Assembly (NCBI RefSeq): GCF_025766255.1
Contig: NW_026516665.1
Span: forward strand, 1-64,000
Direction of reading: 5' to 3'
From: Zychaea mexicana
Lineage: Eukaryota > Mucoromycota > Mucoromycetes > Mucorales > Lichtheimiaceae
Length of the DNA stretch: 64,000 nt
Position 1 is the first letter of the stretch; each line of letters begins with the position of its first letter. Below are positions 22,459 through 35,466 of the stretch, one piece after another. The notes under the pieces were generated by a model that made no database searches, was not told the DNA's origin, and was given only the letters and a program-made list of their open reading frames with translations. Both the position numbers and the translations under genes were made by a program.

Positions 22459-25400
22459 TTTCTATATAAAATTATTCAAATAAAAAAAGTTTAGAGTTAC
22501 ATATATATTTTCCTCCACTCTTGTTGTTTCTATAACTGTTTAATGCACTTTTTTTTCTTTGTGATGCAAAAAAAAAACCTGTACTCACCGTTTAGAAGAG
22601 TAATGAAAAGGAAGGTAAAAAAAAAGGTTCGACAAAGAAAGCTGCATCTTAAAGCCAACGTAAAAATTTGAACAAGCCACAATAAAAAAAAATCCGTCAA
22701 ACGTCGGATCTGGTGTTCCCCAAACCTGTTTCGTTCGTTCGTTCGTTCGCTCCTCCGCCCACGTCCGTTCTTACACACACCACTAAAGAGAAATTATCAT
22801 CGTAGCTGTTACTGATACCACGACCATCACTCAACCCTATCCAAATGAATAAATATTTCTCTTTTTCATTCTCTAATGCCGTCATTACCGTCTTCCAGTG
22901 CTACCACTATTGAGATGACGTTTTTCCAAAGATATGGTACATAGTATCTAAACATTGGGGTGTCACTGACTTTTATGCTTGACCAACCAAAAGAGCTCCT
23001 CGTTGACCTGTACTATCAGCAGGACATATGCAAGAATACGACAAAATGAAAGACATGGATCTTAGTCCCTGCAGTCTTGCGGATCGATCCACCGCAGCTC
23101 GTAATATATAAAGCTACTTGAATCCAAGAGCACCATCTTTTATTCGCGTTCTGTCACTTGTACTGGTTCAATCTACACACTCTTACTAGGCAAGTTGAAC
23201 TTAACAACAGTAACCTACCACCAATGGACATGTACCTCCAACCGTCTCTCACTCATCTCCGACAATTGAGACCCCACTAAGAGGGCTGATGTACCAAAAT
23301 AGGATGCACTAGGGGGTCCCTGCCTCGCTTCCCTTTACTTCGTGTCATACAACGGAAGGGGAGAAATCCTTTGAATGCCCGGGTAGTGAACTATATCAAT
23401 CACATTCTATAGCTATACCCGCGTGGCAAAATTAATAGAATCTCTACTGTAAATGTCGGTAGACATTGCTGTCTGAGATAGAGCTGCCATACTAATCCTA
23501 AATTCTGCCCTCCATATTATTACAACACATACACATCAATTGTTGATAGTGCTGCTGTGGGCTTCCAACATTACAAGACATTCCCAAGATGGTATGTCAG
23601 TAAAAAAATAAGAGATGTAAATATAATAAAAAAAGCCGTCTTGTCAAGGAAAAGTTCATCTTTAAGGACAATATATGCATAATGTTCTTAAAAAACATAC
23701 TCATAAATAAGCGATGCATACATACATTGTATATTTTGTACAAACAAATAGTAGTTTGCTCGATAGGTTGCTCGGATAAGTAATCCCCCTTGACTTTACG
23801 ATACATGGTACGCGAAGAAGTTAAAGATCGCCCATTAAGTATAGCACGTGAAGAACTAACAATTTAATTTCCTTGCTTTTCTATCCATTACTAGTCACTC
23901 ACTCTAAAACCTGCCACGACCAAAAGTAATGACGGATTGTTAATGGAGGTTTATTGTATTCGTGTAAAGAACTGATGGCTAATCACTTTTTGTCAATGCT
24001 AAACGTGCTCGCCCCTAGAAATGACAGCGTTACGTTTAATCTGCGCTGTATACTAATTAGGTATCCAAGAAACCGTGAGATTTGATCTGAAATCGACAGA
24101 GTACTATTATGTACAGGTGATTCCATAGCAGCCATCTATGCGTGCTGGTGGCTAGCTGATGGCATTGCATAGCTCCCATCTGATCAGCAACAATTTTCGA
24201 TAGCCGACGAGTATGCCCAAACAGAGATTAAGCAGCACTTGTTGCTAATATAAAGGAGGAAACTATATTATAATATAACAGGAGTAGAATATTGGTTCTG
24301 CTTATGCAATAAGAACAATCTCCCAAGATGCTGGCTCTAATATGTATAGCGCTTTTGTTTTTTCTCCTCCCTAAAAAGGATGCATGACCAGCCTATGTTA
24401 CCATTGGTAAATTTCGATCGGTCGACCCAGAGGTACAGCTCTATGACCCTACCACCTTTACAGCTCAAGCGAAAGCTGGAAATCTCTAACCGAACTTACT
24501 CTCTTTCCCTAATGTTACAGCAGTAAAAGCTGTAAACCAAGCGAATCTCGGCGGTGTGCCACATCTTGAATTAATATTCCGGGAGACCACCCAGCATAAT
24601 CAATGATAATACTAAATCGGTTCAAATAGAATAGATGTTTAGTCTACTTTTTGATTTGGGGCCTTACTATATCAAGACTTGTCTCCCCAAATTTTTTTTT
24701 GAGAATGTGCAATGCTGGCTATGTACTACTACAAACTAACAATTGACCCAAAAATTGATGATCCACCCAATCGCGATTGCAGCATGCAGCTGCAAAGAGA
24801 ACGCTAATGCATGACAGTTCAGGTCACATGGAAGATCAGCAGTGGTGCAGTAGCACTTGTTTAGTCCACTGGCTCTTTGGGTTCTTTTGTGGCTGTAATA
24901 TAAAAAAATACCATTATTCCCTCTTATTACAGTAGTATAAACAAAATAATGCACATCATCATTACCATCTATCTATTATCTCCCACCACTTGTGTTCAGT
25001 AAACATCTCTCACTCTCGATTTACATACCTTTCGTAATATACAGTACACACGATGAGATATAGTTGCTAGATACTATTACTACATTACAGATAATGTATA
25101 CTATTACGCGATCATCGTATTTTAGAATATGCATCATTACCGCATGATCTCCTGAAATTTGATAAAATAACGACATATTCACATATAAAGGGAAAGGAAT
25201 GAATGGTAAAGCAAAGCTTATATACTTACACAACAGTAGGATAGTTTATTTTAACTTTGATTGTATTGTTTGCTTGGGCAAGGAGCGACAGCTACTTTTT
25301 GTTACAACTTCGGCTCTACTGAGTAAAAGGAAAATAACAATGACTACAAATGAATGGATATATACATAAATGCCCCTACTCCTCGGAAGAATAAAGTGAC

Positions 25401-26766
25401 AAATACAATACATACTGGTAATTCTAATATACAGTAAATGTTTGTGAACTGCTGCAGTTATGCATCTTGATATCACATTAAAGATGGAATGTGACGAGCA
25501 CGGCTTTTCGAATATTCTCGTATACCCTATCATTAATCCCTTGAGGAAGTAGGTTCTAAACTTGAATAAGGACATTCACTGTATTGGTCGACTAACAAAC
25601 ATGTTTTGAAAAATCATAAGAACGAAAAAAAATTATACTTACAGTGTGTGTTTGGTTTATGTATTTACAGAATCTTGTAGTAGACTTTTCGATGCACACA
25701 GAATGCTAATTAGCAAGAAATATAAAGAAACATGAGAAGCGACAGGGGTTAGTAAAGAGGATAGTAAAAGGCGGAGAAGGGACTGCTGTCCATGTCAATT
25801 AAAAAGAGCTATGCTTTATCATTCCAGGAATTGACGGCGGGCGGCGGCAGCGCAGCATTTTACAACACTTTCTTTATGGTAATAGTCAGAATGTTTACAG
25901 CATATACGGAGTCAATCAACTTCATCTGAGAACTTCTTTTTTTTTTTCCTTTAGAAAACCACGGGATCATCCTTTTTTTTTCTCAATCGCAGTCAAGTCA
26001 AAACCCTATTACACTTTCTCTGTCCATAAAGTATGCAAAACATATTGACGCACAATGAAAATGATGTTTTGCTTACCAGTTTGTTTGGGCAAATCAAAAC
26101 ATATTCCAATATGTGAACTTTATAAACATATACGGTCATCATGGGTCATTCTATGTAAAACAATAAATGTGCAATGCAACATGAGCTATACATACCTGCT
26201 AACATGGCCTAGATTTTTGCTAATTTTTGAAACCAAAAAATGTCAAAGAAGCCTTCTTCTCATTTTGTATCTTGTTACCGGTATGTGTAGTAACTTTTAA
26301 AGTTATTTATACTCCATTTTGAATATTTGTAACTAGCAGAAAATATGTACATACTGTAATGACCACTGGATACAATCACAAATTGGGGTTGCATCAACTA
26401 TATCCAAAAGATGCCTATATCAATTATCATTACATAGTATCAGAAACGAGAAATCGGATAGGCCATTGTAGTTTTTTTTCTAGATGTTCTCGGAACATGT
26501 ATGGGCGGGTTATCGAATGTCAGGTGCCCCAAAGAAATATGCATCTACTTGGCTCCATTATCATAAAGAGGAAAAAGTTATTGCGCCCAGATACCGTGAG
26601 TCTATTCTCGGTACATTACGAAGAACTTACGCTTCATCAAAGCTTAAAGACAGAAACGCACTCCTATCATGAAAAAGAAGAGAGAGAGGTCTAGAATACA
26701 GCGCCTTGTTTCGTTTATGCTTAGCGCTAAAATAAAGAATAACCGGTTCCAAAGCTTCTGTGCATA

Positions 26767-26798
<32 letters not shown>

Positions 26799-26910
26799 GC
26801 CCAACCTCTCTTTTTTCATCTCATTCGAAGCCAGTATTCCTTATTTCGAGTCACCCTCTTATCGTATTTTTTTACTTTGCCGGTACTCCTGTACCCAACT
26901 TTATTGATAT
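22459..26910. other. 4.4-kb gene-poor stretch
   Basis: A/T-rich DNA without a recognisable gene. The first few hundred bases are the eIF5A promoter side. Short frames on both strands (for example 25246-25575 minus, 26359-26694 plus) show no domain and no spliced continuation. An AT dinucleotide run lies at 26773-26798, just before the zinc-finger gene. Confidence 0.5.
26773..26798. repeat. AT dinucleotide microsatellite
   Basis: About thirteen AT units, 113 bases before the zinc-finger gene start. It may double as an unstable promoter element. Confidence 0.8.
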
Positions 26911-27851
26911 ATGGGCTCATTACGTATTCAACACTATCACCACGTTTATCAAGAGTACTCGTCAGAGCAATGCGACACCATAAACGCTGTTCAAAAACAC
27001 AACCGCGCATCCGATGAGCGTTCGGCAGACTCAAGCATCACTACTGCAGGCACTATAAGCATACAAGACGTTCCAAAAGCACGAAAGAAGACATATGGGT
27101 GCACGTACTGCGGTAAAAACTTTTCAAAACCCAGCGCTTTGCAACCCCATGTCTATACGCATACAGGCGAAAAACCCTTTGTATGCCATATGTACGGCTT
27201 GTAAATCCAGTGTCAACTCTATAACACAGCACCTTATTTCCTTTTTCCTATCAAAGTCATGTATATTCACATCAAACGTGGATTTCTGGTTTTTTTTTCC
27301 TTAGCTCTGGTTGTAGTAAGAGATTTTCAGTTATCAGCAACTTACGACGTCATCTCAAGGTACACGCTCCAAAGAAGAAGACTGTGTCAAGAACTCGTAT
27401 GTCGTGTAAACGAATACTACGTGTTCGACAGCTGGCATCCATGGTGCAACTCCGCCAATATGGAAACGACCTGTCGTCTGTTCAACCTCTTTCTGCTCTA
27501 CAAGAGCAGCAATTACAGCACTATGACAGTACAGCTGTTTTCGGTCTCGCTACCGATGCCGCCGGTATAAAGGCACGTGTTACGCCATGGAATACGTCCA
27601 GTGACGAACAAGACTCCAATGCCTGTATTCGGCCGGAAGCGGTACAAGAGCTATCTCTGCCAACGGGAGCCACCACAATCAACAGCATGATAGCTGAAAT
27701 GTCAATGGCGCCGTTTGACGAGGCTCTAACGCTGCATATCAATGCTTACAATAATGCAGGAACGACAACAGCAGCACTGAATTCTTTGTCTTTTGCTGGT
27801 ACTAATAGTGTTAGTATAGACACCATCGTAGCGGACGAATGGATGATTTGA
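26911..27851 (+). CDS. Two-finger C2H2 transcription factor
   Basis: Exons 26911-27191 and 27305-27851 join to 275 residues. Finger 1 has Cys64, Cys67, His80 and His84, followed by the linker THTGEKPF. Finger 2 is completed across the intron, with Cys92, Cys97, His110 and His114 (pattern C-x4-C-x12-H-x3-H), typical of Krueppel-type DNA-binding pairs. A basic patch (APKKK) follows and could be a nuclear localisation signal. The C-terminal 150 residues are Gln/Ala/Thr-rich and acidic toward the end, as in activation regions. The splice was chosen because it restores finger 2; reading through the donor hits a stop. The target and pathway are unknown. Confidence 0.82.
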
Positions 27852-28637
27852 TATTTTTTCTTGGTTTATGCCTAAAATATGCTCTCAACCCACCACCCCT
27901 TTCCGCTCCTTCCTTTGTATGTATGTATACAATTCGTTTAGTCTAACTTATATATGATTTTTGCTCGTTTATTGTCGATATATGGATTTTGTACATGGCT
28001 TGTTTCTTTGCATTGTATATCTAGACGTGCACTTTTCCCAGCTCGCTGGCTGTCTATGAATGCAACAACTCATATTAAGCTGCACCGTAATAAAGAGAAT
28101 TATGAAGTATGTTAAAAAAAAACTTGGTAGATATGATGTTTTTTTGTTATAAAGCCCTAAAGTAATCGAGTAGTAAGTTATTAAAGATATCATAATCCTT
28201 GTGTAAGGTGAATGTTTGCTTTTAGCATCGTATTCACAGTAGCGAAATAGAATCCTTACGCTCTACATATTTAAATAGGCTGCTACGTTACATAACAGTT
28301 TAGCATCTTTCGCTGTTATCAATGACATTGATGCTGTGTCAATCATACACATTTACTTTACTTGATCCAAATATAAAAAATAGCATTCACCTTTTTTGTG
28401 TCCTATTTCGAAAGATTAAGGCCTTTGGTACCTGTGGTTTTTTTTAATGCATAAAAAAGAAAACCAGAGCCCGCCCCACCCGATTCAGTGCATACATTTT
28501 GTAAAGCTGCTGTGTGGGAGTAAAACCGTCACAGCACCCCTACCACCGACAGCGAACGCTAAACACAGCAATCCCCGTTTTGATTTTTTTTCCCTTTCAG
28601 CTCCACTAAACCTTCCATCAACACCCCCCCTCTCCTC
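27852..28637. other. Intergenic spacer with presumed complex I subunit promoter
   Basis: 786 bases, A/T-rich at first, pyrimidine-rich near the downstream ATG (CCTTTCAGCTCC to CCCCCCTCTCC). No gene or named regulatory site is seen. Confidence 0.45.
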
Positions 28638-29719
28638 ATGAACTCGGTACGCGTTCTCGTTCGACAGGCAGCAACGTCCACAGTTCGCCGTACTGCCATT
28701 TCTCGGCGCGCCTTGCACGCATCGCCAGCCAGCATGTCCGACGCGCTGTTTGTGGTAAATTTTGAAAACGAATAAAGAATCCTCTGGACCAAAAAACACA
28801 CAAACACTTTGGCCTTTGAGAAAATGAACGCAATGCTAAAGTATAAAAAACGAAAAAAAAAACCAACCATCCATCCATCCAATGTTTTGTTGCAATAATT
28901 AGCATCGTGACACGCCCGATAACAATGCCAACACTCCTTTCGAATTCAACACGGAGAATAAGAGCCGCATTGAGGAAATCTTGAAAAAGTATCCTTCCCA
29001 ATACAAGAAGGCAGCCATCATGCCTCTTTTGGATCTTGGTCAGAGACAACACGGTTTCACCTCCCTTTCGGTCATGAACGAAGTTGCTCGCTTGCTCGAA
29101 GTACCACCCATGCGTGTATATGAAGTTGCTACTTTCTATACCATGTTCAACAGGTATAAAAAAAAATGTCATGGAAAAAGGCACAAATCGGACATGAAAG
29201 GGGAGTAACTCATGCTATATATAAATATATTTGTACACTGTAGAAACCCTGTAGGCAAATACTTTTTGCAGCTCTGCACCACTACACCTTGTCAATTGGG
29301 TGGTTGTGGCTCGACCAAGATTTTGGATACGATCACCGAACATCTTCAAATCCAACCGGGTGAGACCACCAAGGACGGTATGTTCACGCTTGTCGAAGTC
29401 GAATGCGCTGGCGCCTGTGTAAATGCTCCTGTGATGGCCATCAACGACGATTACTATGTAAGAAAGAAAGAGAGAGAGAGAGAGAGAGATGGAGAAATAC
29501 TGACTTTTTTTTGTGGTGATTTTCTGCATGAAAACTATTATTTAGGAGGATCTTACTCCTGAAACGACCAAGAAGCTTTTGGACAACTTGAAGAACAACA
29601 AGTCCATCACACCTGGTCCTCAGACAGGTCGTCACACCTGTGAGCCTGCTCCTGGTGTTTACACCACTTTGACCGAAGAGCCCTACGGTCCTGGCTTCAA
29701 GGTTCGCTCGGATTTGTAA
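28638..29719 (+). CDS. NDUFV2: NADH:ubiquinone oxidoreductase 24-kDa subunit
   Basis: Four exons, 28638-28754, 28903-29153, 29244-29457 and 29546-29719, give 251 residues. The Arg-rich N-terminus ([10 protein letters not shown]..., SRRALHAS) is a mitochondrial targeting peptide. The thioredoxin-like 2Fe-2S domain carries its four ligands as CTTTPC (about 134/139) and CAGAC (about 177/181), the N1a cluster of complex I. Around them are the family stretches [24 protein letters not shown] and [13 protein letters not shown]. The protein acts in the matrix arm beside the 51-kDa FMN subunit. Its presence implies a fungus with complex I, unlike Saccharomyces. AATAAA lies about 40 bases after the stop. 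Confidence 0.97.
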
Positions 29720-30178
29720 TTAAGAAAAAAAAAACAGCTATAATAGATAAAAAAGAAGAAATAAACCAGGTACAATAAAACTACTCTACGAAACTGGCGC
29801 TACCAAAACAACACATATACTACATACACGGCATCGTCACCACCGTCATCCATCATCCATCATCAACAACAACAACACCATCGTCAGTATCAGTACTAGT
29901 ATCAGCAGTTTTAAAAGAGGGAGAGTGGGAAATTAGAGAGAGTGTTATTTTTTTGTTTGTTTGGGGATACTCGCTAATAGAGAAAAAGAGGGAACTGTAC
30001 ACATAGAAGGAAAGGGAAAAAATGCAGAAAAGAAAGGGAAAGAAAGATAAGGTGTAGAAACATTCTAAAGGAGCTAAAAATGACATGTGGAAAAAAAAAT
30101 GAAACTTTACACGAAAATGAAAGGGTGAATAGCAGCAGTAATAGTAGTTAGTGATAAGGGTTGTAGTAGACGATGTTG
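29720..30178. other. Intergenic between convergent genes
   Basis: 459 bases between the stops of two convergent genes. It holds purine-rich and A-rich tracts that would serve as 3' untranslated regions. No gene is seen. Confidence 0.5.
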
Positions 30179-31432
30179 TTATTGGATCGTCGCTCTTTCC
30201 GCATGATAAACCATGTAACCAGGAAGACCATAGACCGAGAATCCCATGGCATTGGCAACCTTACCAAACGCCTCAGCCTCGACCTGATGTTGGTAGACAA
30301 ACGGCGGAAAGTTGGCGCCTTCACGGTGAACGTGCGACTTGACCAATGTAAATGTTGCACCTACACCGTCGAGGGGAACCTTGTGCTCTTTTCCTAAATG
30401 TGTTGGCATATCTACCAGCTAGAAGATTGTGGATACATTAGAATAGGAGCAAACCCAGCACTGAGAACCCGGGAGGGCGCTTTTTTGCGAGAGAGGAAGG
30501 GGTCTACAAGTAAAACTTACCAAAGAACGGCCAGATCCTACAGAATCATTTGCACACACGCCCCAAGAGAAAAGGGAAAACAGGGCTTAGATGCTATGTT
30601 GCTTGCGGTGTGGATCTTTTGCCAAAAATAGAGTTTTTTTTTTTTTTTTTTGGTTACCTTCCATCAAAATAAAGTCCTGTCCCACCCACTTTTGCATTTC
30701 GAGTGAATAATCCGTTTCAGCCCAATTGCTGCGATCGTATGCCCAAAAGGCATTGTCCTCGCGGTACGCCAAGCAGTTGGGCACGACAACGTCGCCATCG
30801 ATCCGCATCAAGTCGTCAAAGACGGTGGGCGGATACTTGACGACATCCACATCGACCCAGGCTACCCAGCTGTGGAAATCCCGCAGCGAGGCAGCCAGCA
30901 GAAAGTTACGGGCGCGTGCCATGATCGTCAGGTCGTACGGCTCATCATTGTGGGTAAGCTCAAAATGGCGCTGATAGACGCTGATCGCGTGGAATCGTTT
31001 GAACCACCGGCCTTGAAGACGTCGCACGCGCGACTCGAGTGCTTCGAGCAGCGTGCTGTCGGCAGAATCGGTGACCAGCAAGCCGATGGAAATGAGATGG
31101 TTCGGGTATGTCGATGCGTCGAGTTGTTCAAAGTAGCGGTCGAGGAGATGGGCTGTGCTGATGCCCTTGACGAGCGGTGTCAGGACCAGCAGATGTTCGT
31201 TGTGGACGCGGGCCTGGGCGGTGGCGTTCAGGCTGTTGAGATTGAGGTAGTATGAAGTAGGGTCGTGCGTGGATGATTCTGTGGTTGGTGCCGGGTCCGG
31301 GTATAGCGAGCGCGCGGCGTGGCAGGTGGTATGTGAGTAGTGGTTGGAGAGGGATGACAGTGAGTAGATGAAGAGTGCTGACAGAACAGAAATGATGACG
31401 ACGAGGCGTCGGCCGCCCCGCAGCGTGGACAT
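30179..31432 (-). CDS. Golgi GT62 mannosyltransferase (Mnn9/Anp1/Van1-like)
   Basis: Three exons on the minus strand, 31432-30658, 30537-30521 and 30418-30179, give 343 residues. It is a type II membrane protein: a short basic cytoplasmic end, then a signal anchor (about 10-26, VVIISVLSALFIYSL) and a stem. The catalytic domain has the GT62 opening VLTPLVKG, MARARNFLL, the metal-binding DVD in WVAWVDVDVV (194-196), and C-terminal PLDGVGATFTLVKSHVHREG and GLPGYMVYH. Family members extend the alpha-1,6-mannan backbone of cell-wall proteins in the early Golgi. The middle exon is only 17 bases; it restores frame and gives MEGSGRSLLVDMP. Which family member it corresponds to is undecided. Confidence 0.9.
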
Positions 31433-33228
31433 GATTGGGGTTTTCTGAAAGTGATTTATTGGAGATCTACGGCGGATAATGAGGATGAGGATGATGATGA
31501 CACTAGGAAGGTGCTACTGCTACTGCTACTGCTGCTGCTGCTGATGATGATGTAAATTAAAGGGCCGGAAGCGTGTAGTATTAATGGCTCGCGGGTTAAA
31601 GCAGTAACAAGAAGGTAAGTTGTAGCAGCAGTAATGGTGGTTGTCGGTCTATGCGAGTGTTGGGAAGGCAAAGGAAAAGAAGAGAGTCAAAAAAGAAAAA
31701 GGAACAAGACTTTTTTCAACTTTACCGCTCGAGTTGGGGAGGGATACACAAGCACCCCGAAAAAAGAAAAGGCAGTTTGAATTGTTTACCCTGGCTTTTT
31801 TTTTTTTTTTTTGTCTTTTTGCTCTCTTTCGACATTTTTTTTTTTTTGTTAAAAAGAAGTGTGTGTGTGTGTGCGCTAAAGAAGTACCAAATTCTCAACC
31901 TTTGGAAAAAAAAACAGTTAGAATAAATAGACCGGTAATTCTCGAGACAGAGCCATTAAAAACTGGCTGGACTATTATCTCTGTTTCCCGGAAAGCAACG
32001 GAAAAAAAAAAAAAAAGAAACTATCATACTACGAGTGCAAGAGGTCAGCACCTCATATTCAAGCGGAGTTGTATCGTCGGTTGCACCACACACACACACA
32101 CAACCAAAAAGTGGATCGTCGTTTTTTTTTTTTGGGTCCATCTATGTAGGATACATTAGGACTTGTCTCCCTCTGTCTCGTAGTACCTCTACCTCCTCCC
32201 CCCTTTAAGAAGTTCCAGACTGTGTACCCGAACGGGGTAACAATGGTTGTTGCACCATGATCTACCTAGCCCGTATATATAACAAGTGTACAACATAATC
32301 TTCAGCAGCACCAGCAGCTGCCAAGAAAATGAGTTTGCATGCCCATTCCATTCTAGCTTATTATGTGTCTCATTATAGCTTTTTTTTCTTTTTTTTTCAT
32401 ATGCACATCATTTAGCGCAGTGATCTATTTACGCTGCACTGAAGAATGAATTCTTCCCCTCCACCTACCTTTTCCCATTGAAATTCATTATTCTTCAATC
32501 AAAACACAGGAACTCAAAAAAGTATGAGGTTGAAAATTTATTTTTGTAAATCCACGGAATGGGTTGCACAAAGTTTCTTCATGACGACAACACAAAAGTG
32601 TGCCCCTTCTTCCTGCCCCATGGCTCTGGCTGAATTTCGATTTGGCATTCATATTTAGTAACCTGGTTTCACAATAATTGGGCTATTGCTTGTGCTGTGT
32701 GTGTGTGCGCCTGATGATGATGGTGATAATGATAATGATATAAACAGCCCATCTACTATCTATGGCGACGTTTCTTTCTTGATGATTTCATAAGACAGCG
32801 CATGGAAATGGATTGATTTGGTTGATTGTGTGTAGTAGTAGTAGTAGTAGTAGGATACAAAGAATGAATACAATGAATGAATGAGTGAGTGACTGACGGA
32901 GGGAGGGCTTTTCTTATTTTATATATATATATAGGAGATCTGGAGGAGGGTGGGATGGGGGGAGGGGGTGCAAGGGAAGAGAGGACAAGGAAGGAGACTG
33001 GTAAAGAAGACAATGGCAGTTTGTGCGTTTGTATGTATGAGAATGTGAGTGTGCTGAGGACGAGGGAGGGAGGGGGGGGTTGTATAGAAAAAGTGCGATC
33101 GACAACGGGGAAAGAGAAAGGGATTGTATACTATTTACATAGGGATGATTGGATGATGCTGACGGACGGATGGACGGAGGGCGTGACAGAGACCAAACAC
33201 ATTCTTTGTGGATGACGATGATGATGCC
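31433..33228. other. 1.8-kb spacer rich in homopolymer and dinucleotide runs
   Basis: The divergent or upstream side of the GT62 gene and the 3' side of the SWIRM gene. It contains many T and A runs, GTGTGT near 31860, CACACA near 32088, GTAGTA near 32830 and a purine-rich G stretch near 32940-33080. Frames such as 31641-32159 read through these runs and are not credible genes. Confidence 0.5.
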
Positions 33229-34700
33229 CTATCGTTGTTGAGGATGTGGCTCGAGCCAACCCAATCGTGCAAACAAGGCCCACAGGTGGCTGACCTTGTT
33301 CACATCGATTCGACACAGCTTTTGAGCGTCTGATTTGCGGAACGGCACATTTTTCTTGTAAGAGTCCTGCGCACCGAGAACCAGTGAGCGCTTGCACATC
33401 AGGTACTGTTTGGGCTGCAATCGCAATTGAGACGCAATATTGGCTTCACAGGGATGGAGGTGTTCATAGAACTCCATGTGGTCGATCTGAAGCGGCGAGT
33501 TGGCTTATAACGGAAACAAGCATCGAGGTTTAGTATATATATATACTCTCTCTCTCTCTCAAGTCACATTGCAAAAAGAAAGGCAAGGGGGGCGGGGTGT
33601 TTACCTTTACCTTTGTAAGTCGGTCGCACATTGGGCTTCCTGTCAAACACATCGTACAGAGGCACCCATTCAGGATCATACACCAGCGAATCGTCAACGG
33701 TAACATCCACGCGATCATATGCAGCTGCAGCTTCGGTTTTGGCCTTTTTCATGTGACGGTCCGCTTGCGAGGCCAATGTCGAAGCATTGCTATGGCTGGC
33801 TCGTTTTGCTGTTGAACATGACATGTTGTCATCATCATCATCATCATCATCATCATCTTGTAGTACGGCTGTCTCATTGCTATTACACCATCCAGTCATG
33901 AGGCTGCTGCTGCTGCTGCGGCTGCGGCTATTGTTGTTGTTGTTGTCGTTGTCGTCTTGTTGGCTGCGGCGACTGTGTTTATGATAAGGATATGAACAAT
34001 AGTAATTACCCAAGCGCCGCTGTTCTTCTTGTCGCTCCCTCTGTAAAATAGCCTGCATGCCATACTGATGCACTTGCGCTGCATTCATGCAGAAAGAGAA
34101 TGCATGGTCTGCTGCATCGGATGAAAGCCCTCGCAGAGGCATTTGCTTTGTCCTTTTTGGTTTAGCCATTGTATTCGAGGCAGTAGCTGTTGTTGTTGTT
34201 GTTGACACCTTTCGCTTTCCATGATAGACATTTCGAGCTTTAGTATCGCTGATTCGTGCCTGTTGTTGTTGTTGTCGTTGTCGACTCGGATCATGCGGTC
34301 GTCGTAATGGTTCGGGAATGACAATTTCGGGTACAACGTGAGCCATTGTGGGAGGGATAGCAGGTGGTGGTGAGACGGGAAAGGGTCGAGGAGCGACGGC
34401 GAGGGATGAGGGTAAAGCCTTTTGTCGTTCGAGATGAAACTTGAATGTCTTTTGGTGGTGGTGGTGGCGACGATCTGAGACAACAGCAGCAGCAGTAGCA
34501 GTAGCAGCAACAGTGTCCATTGAGGCAGGAGGTGACACCGGAGGAATGTAAATTACAGTTGGCAGCAGATCCTCATGCCCGTCGTCATGCTGGTGGTGAT
34601 GGTGATGGTAGTGCTTTGATACGGTATCCATGGGATACGACTTTGGGGTCACGGGGGGTGACAGCAATCGATCGTTGTTCATGAGTGTGGTCAGGTCCAT
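33229..34700 (-). CDS. SWIRM-domain protein (Fun19-like)
   Basis: Two exons on the minus strand, 34700-33605 and 33503-33229, give about 456 residues. The C-terminal 95 residues are a SWIRM domain: EFYEHLHPCEANIASQLRL, PKQYLMCKRSLV, and KLCRIDVNKVSHLWALFARL, the recognition helix and closing Gly-Trp-Leu. It most resembles the stand-alone SWIRM proteins of fungi (yeast Fun19/YOR338W, fission yeast Laf1/2), which associate with chromatin and histone-deacetylase complexes. The N-terminal 350 residues are low complexity: His, Gln, Thr, Ser and Asn runs and ten aspartates encoded by an ATC-type microsatellite near 33829-33858. The start at 34700 (MDLTTLMNN) is preferred over an in-frame ATG at 34820, whose extension is hydrophobic and pyrimidine-encoded. 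A second GT lies six bases from the chosen donor. Confidence 0.82.
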
Positions 34701-35466
34701 TCGTTCGTGTCGTAGCAGAAGAAAAAAAGAGTGTAGGGTTTGGAAGAAGGAGGGAAAAAAAGAAGAAAGAAAGAAAAGAAGAAAAGAAGCGAGAGAGTCT
34801 GAAAAAGAGGCAAGGCCCATTTTTATCCACAGATTGGTTTTAGCTGTTTAATCTTGGCACATCATCATTTAATATTTTAAAACTAATCATTTTTCTTGTG
34901 CACACTCTTCCTCACTTCACTCACTCACTTGCCCGCCTCCGCCGATGATCGATGATGGATGATGATGGATGATGATGCCATCCTTGCCTCACTCATCAAG
35001 CCCATATGTCAGCGTCTGTTGTGATGAAAAAAGTTGGAGCGTGTCGCCGTCGCCTCTACCTCACACACACGGAAACCCGTACACAAAAACAGAATCACCG
35101 CCCCCATCCCCCGACCCCGATAATGATCGACGGGATGATGGCTGCTATCAACCAAATTCGGAGCTGGGTGGGGGCTCTTTAGTCGTCGATCCATTCCCAC
35201 GGTTACACAATCCCATTAGCGAAAATCTATCTTTGGGGGGGCACACGCAGTCGTAGTAGTATAGTAGTACTAACTACTACTACTGCTACTGCTGCTCCAA
35301 GTGCGCTGTCCGTGTGCTTCTTACTATTACAATCCATCGTCATCATCATGGGAAAATTTTTATTTCTTTTTAAATACTATTTATCATTAATTATTATAAT
35401 TATTTATTGTTGTTGTTGTTGTTTGTTGCTGCCACCATCGTATCCTCTGTCTGTCAGTCAGTCAGT
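34701..35466. other. Spacer upstream of the SWIRM gene and downstream of the Bem2-like gene
   Basis: Both neighbours are on the minus strand, so this holds the SWIRM promoter and the Bem2-like 3' region. It contains a purine tract at 34745-34815 and GATGATG-type repeats near 34945-34978. No gene is seen. Confidence 0.45.

Noticed and set aside
31641..32159. A 172-codon plus-strand frame
   Set aside because: It is rich in Lys/Phe from A and T runs, overlaps other equally long frames and has no domain.
33564..34820. Start of the SWIRM protein at 34820
   Set aside because: The added 40 residues are Phe/Ser/Leu-rich and encoded by a pyrimidine tract typical of a promoter or leader; 34700 is the better start.
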